A stretch of DNA of 40,930 bases from Microbacteriaceae bacterium (GCA_025465095.1 JAODME010000004.1:1-40930); one strand, 5' to 3'. Positions 20,389-30,135 are shown, counted from the first letter of the stretch. The notes: a model not told the origin generated them from the sequence alone. Made by a program: numbers and translations.

Positions 20389-21447
20389 ATGGTCGTCATC
20401 TCACCCATCCGCACCGGAATCATCGGCTTCGGCCTTTCTGGGCGGGTGTTTCACGCGCCGTTCATCCAGACGAATCCGGCGTTCTCGCTCGATCTCATCG
20501 CCACCAGCGACCCGACACGTCAGGCCGACGCGCGGACGCGGCACCCGGGTGCAACGATCGTCGACAGCCCGAGCGAACTGCTGAAGAGGGCCGGCGAGCT
20601 CGATCTTGTGGTGCTTGCGTCTCCGGCGCACGTGCACCTCGAGCAGGGGCGGGCCGCGCTCGAAGCGGGCGCCGCCATCGTCGTCGACAAGCCGTTCGCG
20701 GCGTCCGTCCGCGAAGCGGAAGAGCTGATCACGGCCTCAAAGGCGGCGGCGCGGCCGCTCATCGTCTTCCACAATCGCCGCTGGGACAGCGATTTCCTCA
20801 CCCTCAAGAGGCTCATCGCCGATGGCCGCCTCGGCCGCGTTCACCGCTTGGAATCGACGTTCGAGCGCTGGTCGCCGGAGCTCCGCGCTCGCTGGCAGGA
20901 CACCAGCACCATCGGGCAGGGTGCAGGCATCACCTTCGACCTCGGCAGCCACCTCATCGATCAGGCCCTCGAGCTATTCGGTCCGGCAACGGTCGTGCAT
21001 GCCGAGACGGCGGTGCTGCGGCCGGGCGGCACGAGCGACGACGAGGCGTTCATCTCCCTGCTGCACGACGGCGGTGTGCGCTCGCACCTCACCGTCAGCC
21101 GGATGGCAGGGCAAAGCGGTCCCCGTTTTCGTGTTCTCGGGTCTGCCGGTGCCTTCATAGTGCACGGGCTCGACGGACAGGAGCCGGCGCTGAAGTCGGG
21201 CATGATGCCGACGGACGCCGGCTACGGCGTAGAGCCAGAATCGGGGTGGGGGAGCGTCGGCGTCGAGGCGACGGATGCCCCGCTCGAGCAGGTGCGGGCG
21301 GAACGAGGCAACTACCCGGCTTTCTACTCCGGCGTCGCGGCGCACCTCCGGGACGAGGCATCCGCTCCGGTGGACCCCGAGGCAGCCCTCGCGGTGATGC
21401 GAATCATCGCACGCGTGCACGAACTGAGCCCCCAGCAGAGGCAGTAG
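20389..21447 (+). CDS. Gfo/Idh/MocA family oxidoreductase
   Basis: The 352-residue NAD(P)-dependent oxidoreductase has an N-terminal Rossmann fold beginning RTGIIGFGLSGRVFHAPF (GxGxxG at about 13-18), LVVLASPAHVHLEQGRAALEAG, and the IVVDKPFA motif in place of EKP. Its C-terminal part is the typical alpha/beta domain with GITFDLGSHLIDQAL carrying the conserved Asp/His. Members act on sugars, inositol or related polyols. The substrate is not deducible. ATG at 20389 is the first start after uppS (16 bp). A longer open frame inside uppS is a coincidence. No strong ribosome site is visible. Confidence 0.88.
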   Translation: MVVISPIRTGIIGFGLSGRVFHAPFIQTNPAFSLDLIATSDPTRQADARTRHPGATIVDSPSELLKRAGELDLVVLASPAHVHLEQGRAALEAGAAIVVDKPFAASVREAEELITASKAAARPLIVFHNRRWDSDFLTLKRLIADGRLGRVHRLESTFERWSPELRARWQDTSTIGQGAGITFDLGSHLIDQALELFGPATVVHAETAVLRPGGTSDDEAFISLLHDGGVRSHLTVSRMAGQSGPRFRVLGSAGAFIVHGLDGQEPALKSGMMPTDAGYGVEPESGWGSVGVEATDAPLEQVRAERGNYPAFYSGVAAHLRDEASAPVDPEAALAVMRIIARVHELSPQQRQ

Positions 21448-21594
21448 GGCCGTCTCGGGCGGGTCCCGGCGGCGGCGGGCGGGAGTTCCCGCACAATAGC
21501 CCGGCGCAATAAACCGTCGCGTGGACCTGGCGATTGGCAAGGAAACGGCGCCGGTCACTGGGCGGCTCCGCTGCAGTAGGGCCAAGATGGAGGC

Positions 21595-22668
21595 ATGACT
21601 TCCGCACCCGCGGCGACGAGCGGCACGACATCCTCTTTCGAACGCGCGAGGGCGAGCTTCGGCGACACCCGCGGCTTCCTCGCCGTCGCCTCCATCGGGC
21701 TGCCTCCGGCCGAGTCGGTGCGGGCGCAGAAGGCGGACCTCGACCTCTGGTGGAACGCGAGGCGTGACCCGCAGGACTATGACGCGATCATTGAGAAGAC
21801 CCGCGGGCACTACGCCTCCCTGGTCGGCGTCACCGCAGACCGGGTGGCGACCGGCTCGCAGACCTCCGTGTTCACCAGTGTTCTCGCGGCGGCGGTGCCG
21901 CAGGGCGCGGAGGTGCTCTGTGTCGACGGCGACTTCAGCTCGATCGTCTTCCCGTTCCTGCAGGTCCATGGCATCCGCGTCCGCCACGTGGCCCTCGATG
22001 CAATCGCCGGTTCGATCACGGATGACACCTGGCTGGTCGTCTTCTCGCACGTGCAGTCGGCGACCGGGGTTCTCGCTGACGTGCCCGCCATCGTAACGGC
22101 CGCGGCGATGCACGGTGCGTACACGTTCTGCGATACGACACAGTCCGCCGGGGTGCACCCGGTGGATGCCTCCCTGTTCGATGCCACGGTGTGCCACGCC
22201 TACAAGTGGTTGTGCTCGCCGCGCGGGGTCGCGTTCCTCACGCTCTCGTCGGAGTTTCAGGAACGCCTGACACCGCTTCAGGCGGGCTGGTATGCCGGGG
22301 ACGACGTCTGGCAGTCCTGCTACGGGCCCAACATGCAACTTGCATCGACCGCCCGACGCTTCGATGTGTCGCCGGCGTGGCCGGCGTGGGTGGGAGCGGA
22401 ACCTGCGATCCGCATGTTCGCGAGCCTCGACATTCCGGAGGTCTGGGCCTGGGCGTCGGGACTCGGCGACCAGCTCTGCGACGCCCTCGGTATCCCGCAG
22501 CAGCATCAGGCGATTGTGACCTGGGCCGATCCGGAGCGAACGGACCTGGCGAAACTCAGCGCCGCGGGCATCCGCGCCTCCGGCAGGGCCGGACGCCTGC
22601 GTGCCGCCTTCCATCTCTGGAACGACGAAAGCGACGTCGACGCGGTCGTGCGGGCGCTTCGCGCCTGA
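21595..22668 (+). CDS. Class V PLP-dependent aminotransferase-family protein
   Basis: This 357-residue fold-type I PLP enzyme is related to the cysteine desulfurase/kynureninase class. The cofactor site shows GSQTSVFTSVL near residue 87 (phosphate loop), FSHVQSATGVLADV, CDTTQSAGVHPVD with the PLP-pyridine Asp, and the Schiff-base lysine in CHAYKWLCSPRG. No active-site Cys loop of a desulfurase is evident. Kynureninase-like chemistry is possible, but no tryptophan-catabolic gene is nearby, so the substrate is open. CAAGAT lies six bases before the ATG and GGAGG between them is too close for normal use, which suggests leaderless initiation. Confidence 0.85.
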   Translation: MTSAPAATSGTTSSFERARASFGDTRGFLAVASIGLPPAESVRAQKADLDLWWNARRDPQDYDAIIEKTRGHYASLVGVTADRVATGSQTSVFTSVLAAAVPQGAEVLCVDGDFSSIVFPFLQVHGIRVRHVALDAIAGSITDDTWLVVFSHVQSATGVLADVPAIVTAAAMHGAYTFCDTTQSAGVHPVDASLFDATVCHAYKWLCSPRGVAFLTLSSEFQERLTPLQAGWYAGDDVWQSCYGPNMQLASTARRFDVSPAWPAWVGAEPAIRMFASLDIPEVWAWASGLGDQLCDALGIPQQHQAIVTWADPERTDLAKLSAAGIRASGRAGRLRAAFHLWNDESDVDAVVRALRA

Positions 22669-22789
22669 ACTTCGGGCAGAGATGCCCCCGCAGACGACCA
22701 GCCGGAGAAGACCGGCATCCGCGCTTCGGTAGGCTGAATGTTTCGCATCCTCGACCGCGCACCCAGCACGGCTGATCTCTGGAGTACCT

Positions 22790-24175
22790 GTGGCCAACGC
22801 CTCCCGTCTCGACCCTGTCATCAACCTCGCGAAGCGCCGCGGGTTCGTCTTCCAGGCGGGGGAGATCTACGGCGGATCCCGGTCCGCATGGGACTACGGT
22901 CCGCTCGGCGTCGCCCTCAAGGACAACATCAAACGCCAGTGGTGGCAGTACATGGTGCAGGGGCGAGAGGATGTCGTCGGGCTCGACTCATCCGTCATCC
23001 TGCCCAGGCAGGTGTGGGAGGCTTCTGGTCACGTCGAGGTGTTCAGCGACCCGCTGGTCGAATCCCTGCACACTCACAAGCGGTATCGCGCCGACCACCT
23101 CCTCGAGCAGTACGAGGAGAAGCACGGGCATCCGCCGGCGGGCGGCCTCGCCGACATCCGCGATCCCGACACCGGACAGCCCGGATCCTGGACCGAACCG
23201 CAGAACTTCTCCGGACTGCTGAAGACCTTCCTCGGACCCGTCGACAATGAGCAGGGCATGCACTACCTGCGGCCCGAGACGGCGCAGGGCATCTTCGTGA
23301 ACTTCGCGAACGTGCTCGGGGCGTCGCGGCAGAAGCCGCCGTTCGGCATCGGGCAGATCGGCAAGAGCTTCCGCAACGAGATCACGCCCGGCAACTTCAT
23401 TTTCCGCACCCGCGAGTTCGAGCAGATGGAGATGGAATTCTTCGTCGAGCCGGGCACGGATGAGTCGTGGCACCAGTACTGGATTGATCACCGTCTGGCG
23501 TGGTACACCGACCTCGGCATTGACCCGGAGAACCTGCGGCTGTTCGAGCACCCCGCTGAGAAGCTCTCGCACTACTCGACTCGCACGGTCGACATCGAAT
23601 ACCGCTTCGGATTCCAGGGAAGCCAGTGGGGAGAGCTAGAGGGCATCGCCAACCGCACCGACTACGACCTGCGCACCCATTCCGAGGCGTCCGGAACCGA
23701 CCTCTCGTACTTCGACCAGACCAAGAACGAGCGCTGGGTTCCCTATGTGATCGAACCCGCGGCGGGCCTCACCCGATCCCTCATGGCATTCCTCGTCGAC
23801 GCCTATTCCGAAGACGAGGCGCCCAACACGAAGGGCGGAGTGGACAAGCGGACGGTGCTGAGGCTTGACCGTCGGCTCGCGCCGATCAAGGTTGCCGTGC
23901 TGCCGCTGTCACGCAACGAGCGTCTGTCGCCCGTCGCGCGTACGCTGGCCGACGATCTGCGCAAGATCTGGAACATCGACTTCGACGATGCGGGCGCGAT
24001 CGGTCGTCGCTACCGTCGCCAGGATGAGATCGGGACTCCGTTCTGCGTCACCGTGGATTTCGACACACTCGACGACAACGCGGTCACCGTGCGCGAGCGC
24101 GACAGTATGGCGCAGGAGCGGATCTCGCTCGACCGCCTGCGCGGGTACCTCGCCGAGCAGCTCATCGGCGCCTAG
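22790..24175 (+). CDS. glyS: Glycine--tRNA ligase (single-subunit type)
   Basis: GlyRS charges tRNA-Gly. The 461-residue class II synthetase shows [18 protein letters not shown] (motif 1 region), [14 protein letters not shown], motif 2 FRNEITPGN with [14 protein letters not shown], motif 3 in [16 protein letters not shown], and a C-terminal anticodon-binding domain ([14 protein letters not shown] to [13 protein letters not shown]). It is the dimeric alpha2 form used by actinobacteria, with no beta subunit needed. GTG at 22790 has GGAG at 22781-22784 five bases upstream. Nothing resembling a T-box is seen in the 121-bp leader. Confidence 0.96.
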   Translation: MANASRLDPVINLAKRRGFVFQAGEIYGGSRSAWDYGPLGVALKDNIKRQWWQYMVQGREDVVGLDSSVILPRQVWEASGHVEVFSDPLVESLHTHKRYRADHLLEQYEEKHGHPPAGGLADIRDPDTGQPGSWTEPQNFSGLLKTFLGPVDNEQGMHYLRPETAQGIFVNFANVLGASRQKPPFGIGQIGKSFRNEITPGNFIFRTREFEQMEMEFFVEPGTDESWHQYWIDHRLAWYTDLGIDPENLRLFEHPAEKLSHYSTRTVDIEYRFGFQGSQWGELEGIANRTDYDLRTHSEASGTDLSYFDQTKNERWVPYVIEPAAGLTRSLMAFLVDAYSEDEAPNTKGGVDKRTVLRLDRRLAPIKVAVLPLSRNERLSPVARTLADDLRKIWNIDFDDAGAIGRRYRRQDEIGTPFCVTVDFDTLDDNAVTVRERDSMAQERISLDRLRGYLAEQLIGA

Positions 24176-24401
24176 CAGGCGTCGCCGTCGCGCGCAGGTT
24201 AGATACTTTCCCCCCGGAAGGCAAGCCCTCGAGGGGAACTTGAGGACGAGAAGTGTCCCGCCTAGCGTGGGTGGCTCACCGACGATTCCGACAGCAGCGA
24301 TTAGTCCTGACTCAGTCGCGATTTGGGCAACGGGGCCCCTGAACGCTCACCCGCGATCTTCCGGTCGGTAGCGCCCCCGCCCCCCACCCGAAGGACACCC
24401 G

Positions 24402-25718
24402 ATGCCCTTGGTATCCCTGCCTGCCCGCACGCCCGGAGCCGTCGTCGAGTCGACCTCGATCAACGGCTGGACGTCGATGATCGACTGGGTGGCGATCAAC
24501 AGCTTTTTCGCCGACGTGCGGCCGTACTTCCCCATCGCCATCGCCGGAACGATCGTCTGGGGCCTCTGGATCTACCGCTTCGTCCTGTCGAGGAAGGCGC
24601 GTCCGATCGTCACCGACTTCACGGCGACAACCTCGGTCGTCGTGCCCTCATTTCACGAGGATCCCGACATCCTGATGAGCTGTCTGGAAAGCTGGCGAGC
24701 GCAGGATCCGACGGAGATCATCGTCGTCCTCGACGTCGAGGACCTTGAGGCGTATGACCGGATCACCGCGCTCGGCGACGAGCGAGTGCGCCCGATCCTG
24801 TTCCACCATGTCGGAAAGCGCTCGGCCCTCGGTGTGGGCATTCGCCAGGCTCGCCATGACATTCTCGTGCTGACCGATTCCGACACGTGGTGGCGGCCCG
24901 GACTGCTGCGCCGGGTTCAGATGCCGTTCCAGGACGAACTCGTCGGTGCGGTCAGCACGCATCAGACGGTATACCAGCGGGACACCAGCGTGTGGAGACG
25001 CGTCGCCGACTGGCTTGTCAACCTCCGCTACCTCGACTACGTGCCCGCGATGGGCCGAGCCGGCGCGGTGCCGTGCGTGTCCGGCCGCACCGCCGTGTAC
25101 CGGCGATCCGCCGTGATGCCCGTACTCGAGCATCTCGAGGACGAATTCTTCCTCGGTCGGCGCTGCATCTCCGGCGACGACGGGCGCCTGACGTGGCTGG
25201 TGCTCGCGTCGGGATTCAAGACTGTGCATCAGTCGTCCGCTCGAGCGCTGTCGATGTTCCCGGCGAGCTTCAGCGCATTCGTGAAGCAGCGCGTGCGCTG
25301 GAGTCGCAACTCCTACCGCTGCTACCTCACTGCCATCGCGCGAGGGTGGCTGTGGAGAACCCCGTTCATTACGAAGGTGACGGTGCTGCAGATCCTCCTC
25401 ACCCCCGTGACCATGGGCCTGACGATCTTCTACATCCTCTTCAGCAGGCTCGAGATCACCCCCGTCGGCGTCTTCGCGGTGATCGGCTGGCTGCTTCTCG
25501 GAAGGGGCATCCGGGGCATCTCCCACCTCTGGCGCTGTCCTCGCGACATCACCATCCTCCCCGTTGTGGTGTTCGCCGTGATCCTCATCGCGCTTCCGGT
25601 CAAGATGTACGCCTTCGTCACAATGAACAGGCAGGGCTGGTTGACCCGTCACGCCGACCAGATCGGCGGCGACGGGCAGCACGGGCGGACACTCGCGGCG
25701 AAGCCGGTGGCGACGTGA
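24402..25718 (+). CDS. Hyaluronan-synthase-like family 2 glycosyltransferase (processive, membrane)
   Basis: The 438-residue membrane GT2 carries the processive-synthase motifs in order: SVVVPSFHEDP (78-88), VGKRSA (137-142), DSD at 159-161, SGDDGRLT (257-264), HQSSARALSMFP and KQRVRW ending at residue 300 (QxxRW). One hydrophobic helix lies before the catalytic domain (about 43-63) and three to four after it (about 325-349, 353-372, 384-405), as in hyaluronan, NodC and cellulose synthases. It should polymerise a nucleotide sugar on the cytosolic face and export the chain. GAAGGA lies eight bases upstream of ATG. The next gene overlaps by 4 nt, and a UDP-glucose dehydrogenase closes the locus, which favours a glucuronate-containing polymer. 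Confidence 0.9.
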   Translation: MPLVSLPARTPGAVVESTSINGWTSMIDWVAINSFFADVRPYFPIAIAGTIVWGLWIYRFVLSRKARPIVTDFTATTSVVVPSFHEDPDILMSCLESWRAQDPTEIIVVLDVEDLEAYDRITALGDERVRPILFHHVGKRSALGVGIRQARHDILVLTDSDTWWRPGLLRRVQMPFQDELVGAVSTHQTVYQRDTSVWRRVADWLVNLRYLDYVPAMGRAGAVPCVSGRTAVYRRSAVMPVLEHLEDEFFLGRRCISGDDGRLTWLVLASGFKTVHQSSARALSMFPASFSAFVKQRVRWSRNSYRCYLTAIARGWLWRTPFITKVTVLQILLTPVTMGLTIFYILFSRLEITPVGVFAVIGWLLLGRGIRGISHLWRCPRDITILPVVVFAVILIALPVKMYAFVTMNRQGWLTRHADQIGGDGQHGRTLAAKPVAT

Positions 25719-27553
25719 GCGGCAGGAAAGTCGGCGTCATCGCCGCGCTCGCGGCGGTTGCAGTGGGAGGGGCCCTCTTGATTCCGCATCGACTCGATAC
25801 TCTCAGTCAGCCCGATGCCGAAGGTCGCAACGAATTCGCCGCCAACGGCAACGTGCAAGGCGTGGTCTACCCGGGCGACCCCCAGCGGGAGGCGGTTCTC
25901 GTCGAGGCGGAAGCGAATCGGCTCGCCTACATTCGGCAGGTGGTTTCAGCCGCCCAATGGGACCCGACCGTGATCTTCGAGCCGTACCGGATTCCGACCG
26001 CAGACGCCTCGACGCTTGTCCTGCCCGCGAGGACCGCTGCCTACACTGTCGACGACTTGCTCGCCCTCGCGCCGGAGACCTTCACGGTGCAGGCACCGGG
26101 GATCTACCTCCTGTCGGAGAACATCGTCGTGCTGGAGAATGCAACCCTCTCGCTGACCTCGACAACCGGTCTCGATCTGCGCCTCGCGAGCGAACCGGGC
26201 GGGTTCACGACGATCACGACGCTCGGCGGCACCCTGCTGATCGAAGGCACGGAAGCTGAACCGGTTGAGGTGTCGAGCTGGAACAGCGACACGTTCTCGC
26301 CAGACCGGCAGACCGCGGACGGACGCGCCTACCTCCGCGCGGACGGCGGTCACGTCGATCTCACCCACGCGCAGTTCGCGGATCTCGGTTTCTGGAGCGG
26401 CGACACGGGGGGACTCTCGCTCACCGGCACCGGCACCGGAACCGACCTGGAGCCGGAGGCGGCCCCGGCCAGCCCGCAGTCGCAGGCGCCGGTCGGAGCT
26501 CCATTTCTCCCACCGACTCAACTGGCGCCCATCGTCGAGAAGGTTGCGCGATCGGATGCGCTGGTCTCGGCCGCGATCGCCGACATCACGGTGACCGGAA
26601 ACGCCTACGGCCTCTACATGAGGAGCGCGCACAATGTCACGGTCTCCGGCAGCACAATCAGCAGGAGTCTGGTCGACGGAGTCGCCTTGCACCGGTCGGT
26701 GACGGACGCCGCAATCTCGACGACGACATCCCGCGAGAACGCGGTCGACGGCTTCTCCCTCGCACGCTCGAGCGCCGACGTCTCATTCACGGGCGTGAAC
26801 GCCGCCGCAAACGGGCGCAACGGCATCTCGCTCGACGGCCGCCCTCTCGCGGACGGTCCGAGCGCAGTCGGCACGTCTGTGGAAGCGTACGGGGGCCTCA
26901 GTGTCTCCGGCAGCACGATCGTCGACAATGCCCGCTACGGCATCGAGATCAGTGGCGGAAGCGGCTTCGAAGTGCTCGATAACGAAATCGAATCCAACCT
27001 CGTCGGTATCGTGCTCAACCATGGGGCTCGAGTGGTGACGATCACCGACAACCATCTCGTCGACCAGGGTCGGCAGTCGATCGCGGTGCGGGACACCGTC
27101 TCTCAGGTCGCCGTGGTCGACAATCACATATCCGAAACCGAGACCGGGGTGTACGTGCGCAACGCCGGCGCTTCGGTGGCCGAAAACACCATGAGCGGTA
27201 TCGGATTACACGGCGTCAGCCTGGTGGGCAACGCGCGCGACGTGCGCGTCACAGGGAACTCGATCGCGGGCGACGGGTCGACCGCGATCTGGACCGACGA
27301 TGCGAAGGGCGGCACCGTGGAGCGCAATGACCTCCACGCGTGGGCGCCCGCCCCGACCGTGCAGTCCGTGACGAGTTGGATCTTCCAACCGCTCACGATC
27401 ATCTGGATCCTGCTCGGGCTCCTGCTCGTCGGTACGACGCTCACGCGGCGCGGTTCCCAGTACGACCAGCGTGCACCGTACGAGGAACGAGTGCCGCTGA
27501 CCGAGCTCAGCAGAGGCATCGTGTCTCCCGAGTCCGTGAGGAACGAGCATTGA
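25715..27553 (+). CDS. Membrane-anchored right-handed beta-helix protein (CASH/NosD-like)
   Basis: The 612-residue protein starts at GTG 25715, overlapping the GT2 stop (GTGA). It has an N-terminal hydrophobic segment (about 7-23), an extracellular part, and many short repeats of the parallel beta-helix type between about residues 280 and 545 (ITVTGNAYGLYMRSAHN, VSGSTISRSLVDGVALH, IVDNARYGIEISGGSG, ITDNHLVDQGRQSIAV). A second membrane helix (about 553-576) and a polar 36-residue cytoplasmic tail follow. Such folds occur in polysaccharide lyases, C5-epimerases and hydrolases. The AlgG-type DPHD motif is not seen, so the reaction is open. A role in modifying or guiding the nascent polymer is inferred from context. 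The much longer open frame running upstream through the GT2 gene is not used. Confidence 0.82.
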   Translation: MSGRKVGVIAALAAVAVGGALLIPHRLDTLSQPDAEGRNEFAANGNVQGVVYPGDPQREAVLVEAEANRLAYIRQVVSAAQWDPTVIFEPYRIPTADASTLVLPARTAAYTVDDLLALAPETFTVQAPGIYLLSENIVVLENATLSLTSTTGLDLRLASEPGGFTTITTLGGTLLIEGTEAEPVEVSSWNSDTFSPDRQTADGRAYLRADGGHVDLTHAQFADLGFWSGDTGGLSLTGTGTGTDLEPEAAPASPQSQAPVGAPFLPPTQLAPIVEKVARSDALVSAAIADITVTGNAYGLYMRSAHNVTVSGSTISRSLVDGVALHRSVTDAAISTTTSRENAVDGFSLARSSADVSFTGVNAAANGRNGISLDGRPLADGPSAVGTSVEAYGGLSVSGSTIVDNARYGIEISGGSGFEVLDNEIESNLVGIVLNHGARVVTITDNHLVDQGRQSIAVRDTVSQVAVVDNHISETETGVYVRNAGASVAENTMSGIGLHGVSLVGNARDVRVTGNSIAGDGSTAIWTDDAKGGTVERNDLHAWAPAPTVQSVTSWIFQPLTIIWILLGLLLVGTTLTRRGSQYDQRAPYEERVPLTELSRGIVSPESVRNEH

Positions 27554-28644
27554 CCGGCACTTCGAACACTTCGCGCAGACGCCGAGTCCTGTGGGCGGTC
27601 GCGGCCGCCACGGCGCTGCTGATCACCGTCGTCGTCGCGGTCACGCTCACCCAGAACGCCGGCGAGACCCAACCAGCCCCGGCCCCGTCGGACGCGACCG
27701 CACCCGAGGAGACGCCGTCCCCGACCCCTGACGAGCAGCCCAATGCGGCGCAATCCGAAGGCTGCCCGGCCGCGACCGTTGAGGTGGCATCCGCAGCCCA
27801 ATTGCAGGACGCGCTCGACGGCGCGGGGCCCGGCACGATCATCCGGCTCGACGGCGGCACCTACACGGGCGAGTTCAGCGCGACCGCATCCGGCGACGAG
27901 GACAACCCGATCATGCTGTGCGGCACGAGGGAGAGCATCCTCGACGGTGGCGCAATCGATGGGGGCTATGTGCTGCACCTCGATGGTGTCTCGCACTGGG
28001 TACTCGACGGCTTCAGCGTCAAGAACGGTCAAAAAGGGGTGATGGCGGACCGCACCACCAACAGCATCATCCGGGGCCTCACCGTTTCGGAGATCGGGGA
28101 CGAGGCCATTCATCTTCGTGCGTTCAGCACCGACAACATCGTCGCCGGCAACACGATCAGCAACACCGGTCTGCGACGGGAGAAGTTCGGCGAAGGAATC
28201 TATATCGGCACGGCGGAGAGCAACTGGTGCGACATCAGCCGGTGCGAGCCCGATGCGAGCGACCGCAATCGGATCCTCGGCAACATCATCTCCGGAACCA
28301 CCTCCGAAAGTGTCGACATCAAAGAGGGCACACGTGACGGCGTGCTCAGCGACAACCGCTTCGATGGCGCTTCCATCGTCGGCGCCGACTCCTGGGTCGA
28401 CGTCAAGGGAAACGGCTGGCTCATCGAGAACAACACCGGACAGAACTCGCCGCTCGACGGCTTCCAGACCCACGAGATCCTCGACGGCTGGGGCACCGAC
28501 AACATCTTCCGAGGCAACACCGCGACAGTGAACGGTCCCGGAGTCGGATTCTCGCTCACCCCTGTTCGCGACAACGTCGTCGAGTGCAGCAACACGGTCT
28601 CTGGCGCCGGCGAAGGCTTCGCGACAACCGATTGCGAGGGTTGA
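27550..28644 (+). CDS. Second membrane-anchored right-handed beta-helix protein
   Basis: This 364-residue product begins at TTG 27550, overlapping the previous stop (TTGA), with GAGGA about eight bases upstream. It has an Arg-rich N-terminus, a single membrane helix (about 12-33), a Pro/Thr/Glu linker (40-68), and then a beta-helix with coils such as IIRGLTVSEIGDEAIHLRA, NIVAGNTISNTG, DGVLSDNRFDGAS and WLIENNTGQNSPLDGFQTHE. Cysteines occur in pairs (near 71/119, 223/228, and 349/361), suitable for disulfides outside the cell. The start of the helix domain (SAAQLQDALDGAGPGTIIRLDGGTY) resembles pectate-lyase-like and chondroitinase-B-like proteins. It is therefore a candidate lyase or epimerase for the polymer made by the upstream GT2. 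No catalytic triad is assigned. Confidence 0.82.
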   Translation: MTGTSNTSRRRRVLWAVAAATALLITVVVAVTLTQNAGETQPAPAPSDATAPEETPSPTPDEQPNAAQSEGCPAATVEVASAAQLQDALDGAGPGTIIRLDGGTYTGEFSATASGDEDNPIMLCGTRESILDGGAIDGGYVLHLDGVSHWVLDGFSVKNGQKGVMADRTTNSIIRGLTVSEIGDEAIHLRAFSTDNIVAGNTISNTGLRREKFGEGIYIGTAESNWCDISRCEPDASDRNRILGNIISGTTSESVDIKEGTRDGVLSDNRFDGASIVGADSWVDVKGNGWLIENNTGQNSPLDGFQTHEILDGWGTDNIFRGNTATVNGPGVGFSLTPVRDNVVECSNTVSGAGEGFATTDCEG

Positions 28645-28704
28645 CCCCCGAAGAGTGCAACAACCGACCCGCTCACCCCTGAACCCACGAACATCTGGAG
28701 CAAC

Positions 28705-30135
28705 GTGACCGACCCATCCACCACCACCGCACCGCCCATCGTCGAGCATCCCCGACTCACCGTGATCGGCACCGGATATCTCGGAGCTACCCACGCCGTC
28801 TGCATGGCGGCCCTCGGCTTCGACGTGCTGGGTGTCGACGTCGACGAGAACAAGGTCGCCTCGTTGAACGCGGGAGTCGTGCCCTTCTTCGAGCCGGGCC
28901 TACCGGAGAAGCTCGGGGAGACCCTCGCCACTGGCAGGCTCCGGTTCAGCACCGACTTCGACGAGGCGGCCCGGTTCGGCGACGTGCACTTCGTCTGCGT
29001 CGGCACACCGCAGGCAGCCGGTTCGACCGCGGCGGACATGCGCTTCGTCGACTCGGCATTCACCGAGCTCGCGAAACGGATCGATCGGAAGGCCCTGCTT
29101 GTCGGCAAGTCAACGGTGCCGATCGGCACCGCCGAGCGACTCACCGAGTTGATCGCGAAAGTGTCACCGGCGGGCCGAGAGCTCGAACTGGCCTGGAACC
29201 CCGAGTTCCTGCGCGAGGGTTTCGCGGTGCAGGACACGCTGCATCCGGACCGGTTGGTCTTCGGGGTGGCCTCGAAATGGGCAGAGCAGCAACTCGGAGC
29301 CGCGTTCCGTCCCATCCTCGAAAACGGAACTCCCCACATCGTCGCCGACCTGCAGACCTCCGAACTCGTCAAGGTCGCGGCAAACTCGTTCCTCGCGACG
29401 AAGATCTCCTACATCAACGCGATGGCCGAGGTCTGCGAGGCCACCGGGGCCGACGTCAACCTTCTCGCCTCGGCGCTCGCGTACGATTCGCGAATCGGCG
29501 GACGTTTCCTGAAGCCCGGACTCGGGTTCGGTGGCGGTTGCCTGCCGAAGGACATTCGCGCCTTCGCACACCGTGCTGAAGAGCTCGGGGTCGGTCAGGC
29601 CGTCGCGTTCCTCCACGAGGTCGACGACATCAACAATCGGCGCCGGCTGAGGACGGTCGACCTGATCCGCGAGTTGGCCGGTGGCGACCTCGCCGGTCAA
29701 CGGGTCGCCGCTCTCGGCGCCGCGTTCAAGCCCAACTCGGACGATGTGCGCGACGCGCCCGCGCTGGACGTGGCGCGAATGCTGTACCTCGAGGGAGCCA
29801 TCGTCACCGTCTACGACCCGGAGGCGAACAAGAACGCGCACAGCAGCTACCCCGATCTCATCTATGTCGACAGTCTCGAGGCGGCGGTCGAGGATGCGGA
29901 TGTCGTCGCGCTTTTGACGGAGTGGCAGGAGTTCCGCGACGCCGACCCGGCCTATCTCGGTGAGCTCGTGGCACGGCGCAACCTCGTCGACGGCCGGCAC
30001 GCGATGGACGCCGACGACTACCGCGCCAAGGGGTGGGAGTATCGGGCGCTCGGCCGTCCGGCGGGACGAGGAACCGTCGCGCTCGTGTCCGACGCCCGCG
30101 ACGAGGTCGGTCAGCCCGCCGCCCTTCCCGCGTAG
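28705..30135 (+). CDS. ugd: UDP-glucose 6-dehydrogenase
   Basis: The enzyme oxidises UDP-glucose to UDP-glucuronate with two NAD+. The 476-residue product has the Rossmann motif VIGTGYLG (20-27), GTP at 100-102, the catalytic region NPEFLREG, ELVKVAANSFLATKISYINA with Lys223, and nucleophile Cys279 in FGGGCLPKD, plus the C-terminal UDP-binding domain (AFKPNSDDVRDAPA). The length is near the usual 430-460, with a short Thr-rich N-terminus and an extra tail of about 25 residues. GTG at 28705 has TGGAG four bases upstream. It lies 60 bp after the second beta-helix gene and supplies the likely substrate for the GT2. GDP-mannose dehydrogenase is a less likely alternative. Confidence 0.9.
   Translation: MTDPSTTTAPPIVEHPRLTVIGTGYLGATHAVCMAALGFDVLGVDVDENKVASLNAGVVPFFEPGLPEKLGETLATGRLRFSTDFDEAARFGDVHFVCVGTPQAAGSTAADMRFVDSAFTELAKRIDRKALLVGKSTVPIGTAERLTELIAKVSPAGRELELAWNPEFLREGFAVQDTLHPDRLVFGVASKWAEQQLGAAFRPILENGTPHIVADLQTSELVKVAANSFLATKISYINAMAEVCEATGADVNLLASALAYDSRIGGRFLKPGLGFGGGCLPKDIRAFAHRAEELGVGQAVAFLHEVDDINNRRRLRTVDLIRELAGGDLAGQRVAALGAAFKPNSDDVRDAPALDVARMLYLEGAIVTVYDPEANKNAHSSYPDLIYVDSLEAAVEDADVVALLTEWQEFRDADPAYLGELVARRNLVDGRHAMDADDYRAKGWEYRALGRPAGRGTVALVSDARDEVGQPAALPA

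Noticed and set aside
22669-22789. A T-box or riboswitch before glyS
   Set aside because: The leader is only 121 bp and shows no T-box core sequence or antiterminator/terminator pair.
24887-25714. A long open frame leading into the first beta-helix gene through the GT2 gene
   Set aside because: It runs out of phase under a gene with clear motifs, is Arg/His-rich, and a GTG with a 4-nt overlap at 25715 gives a normal start with a membrane segment.
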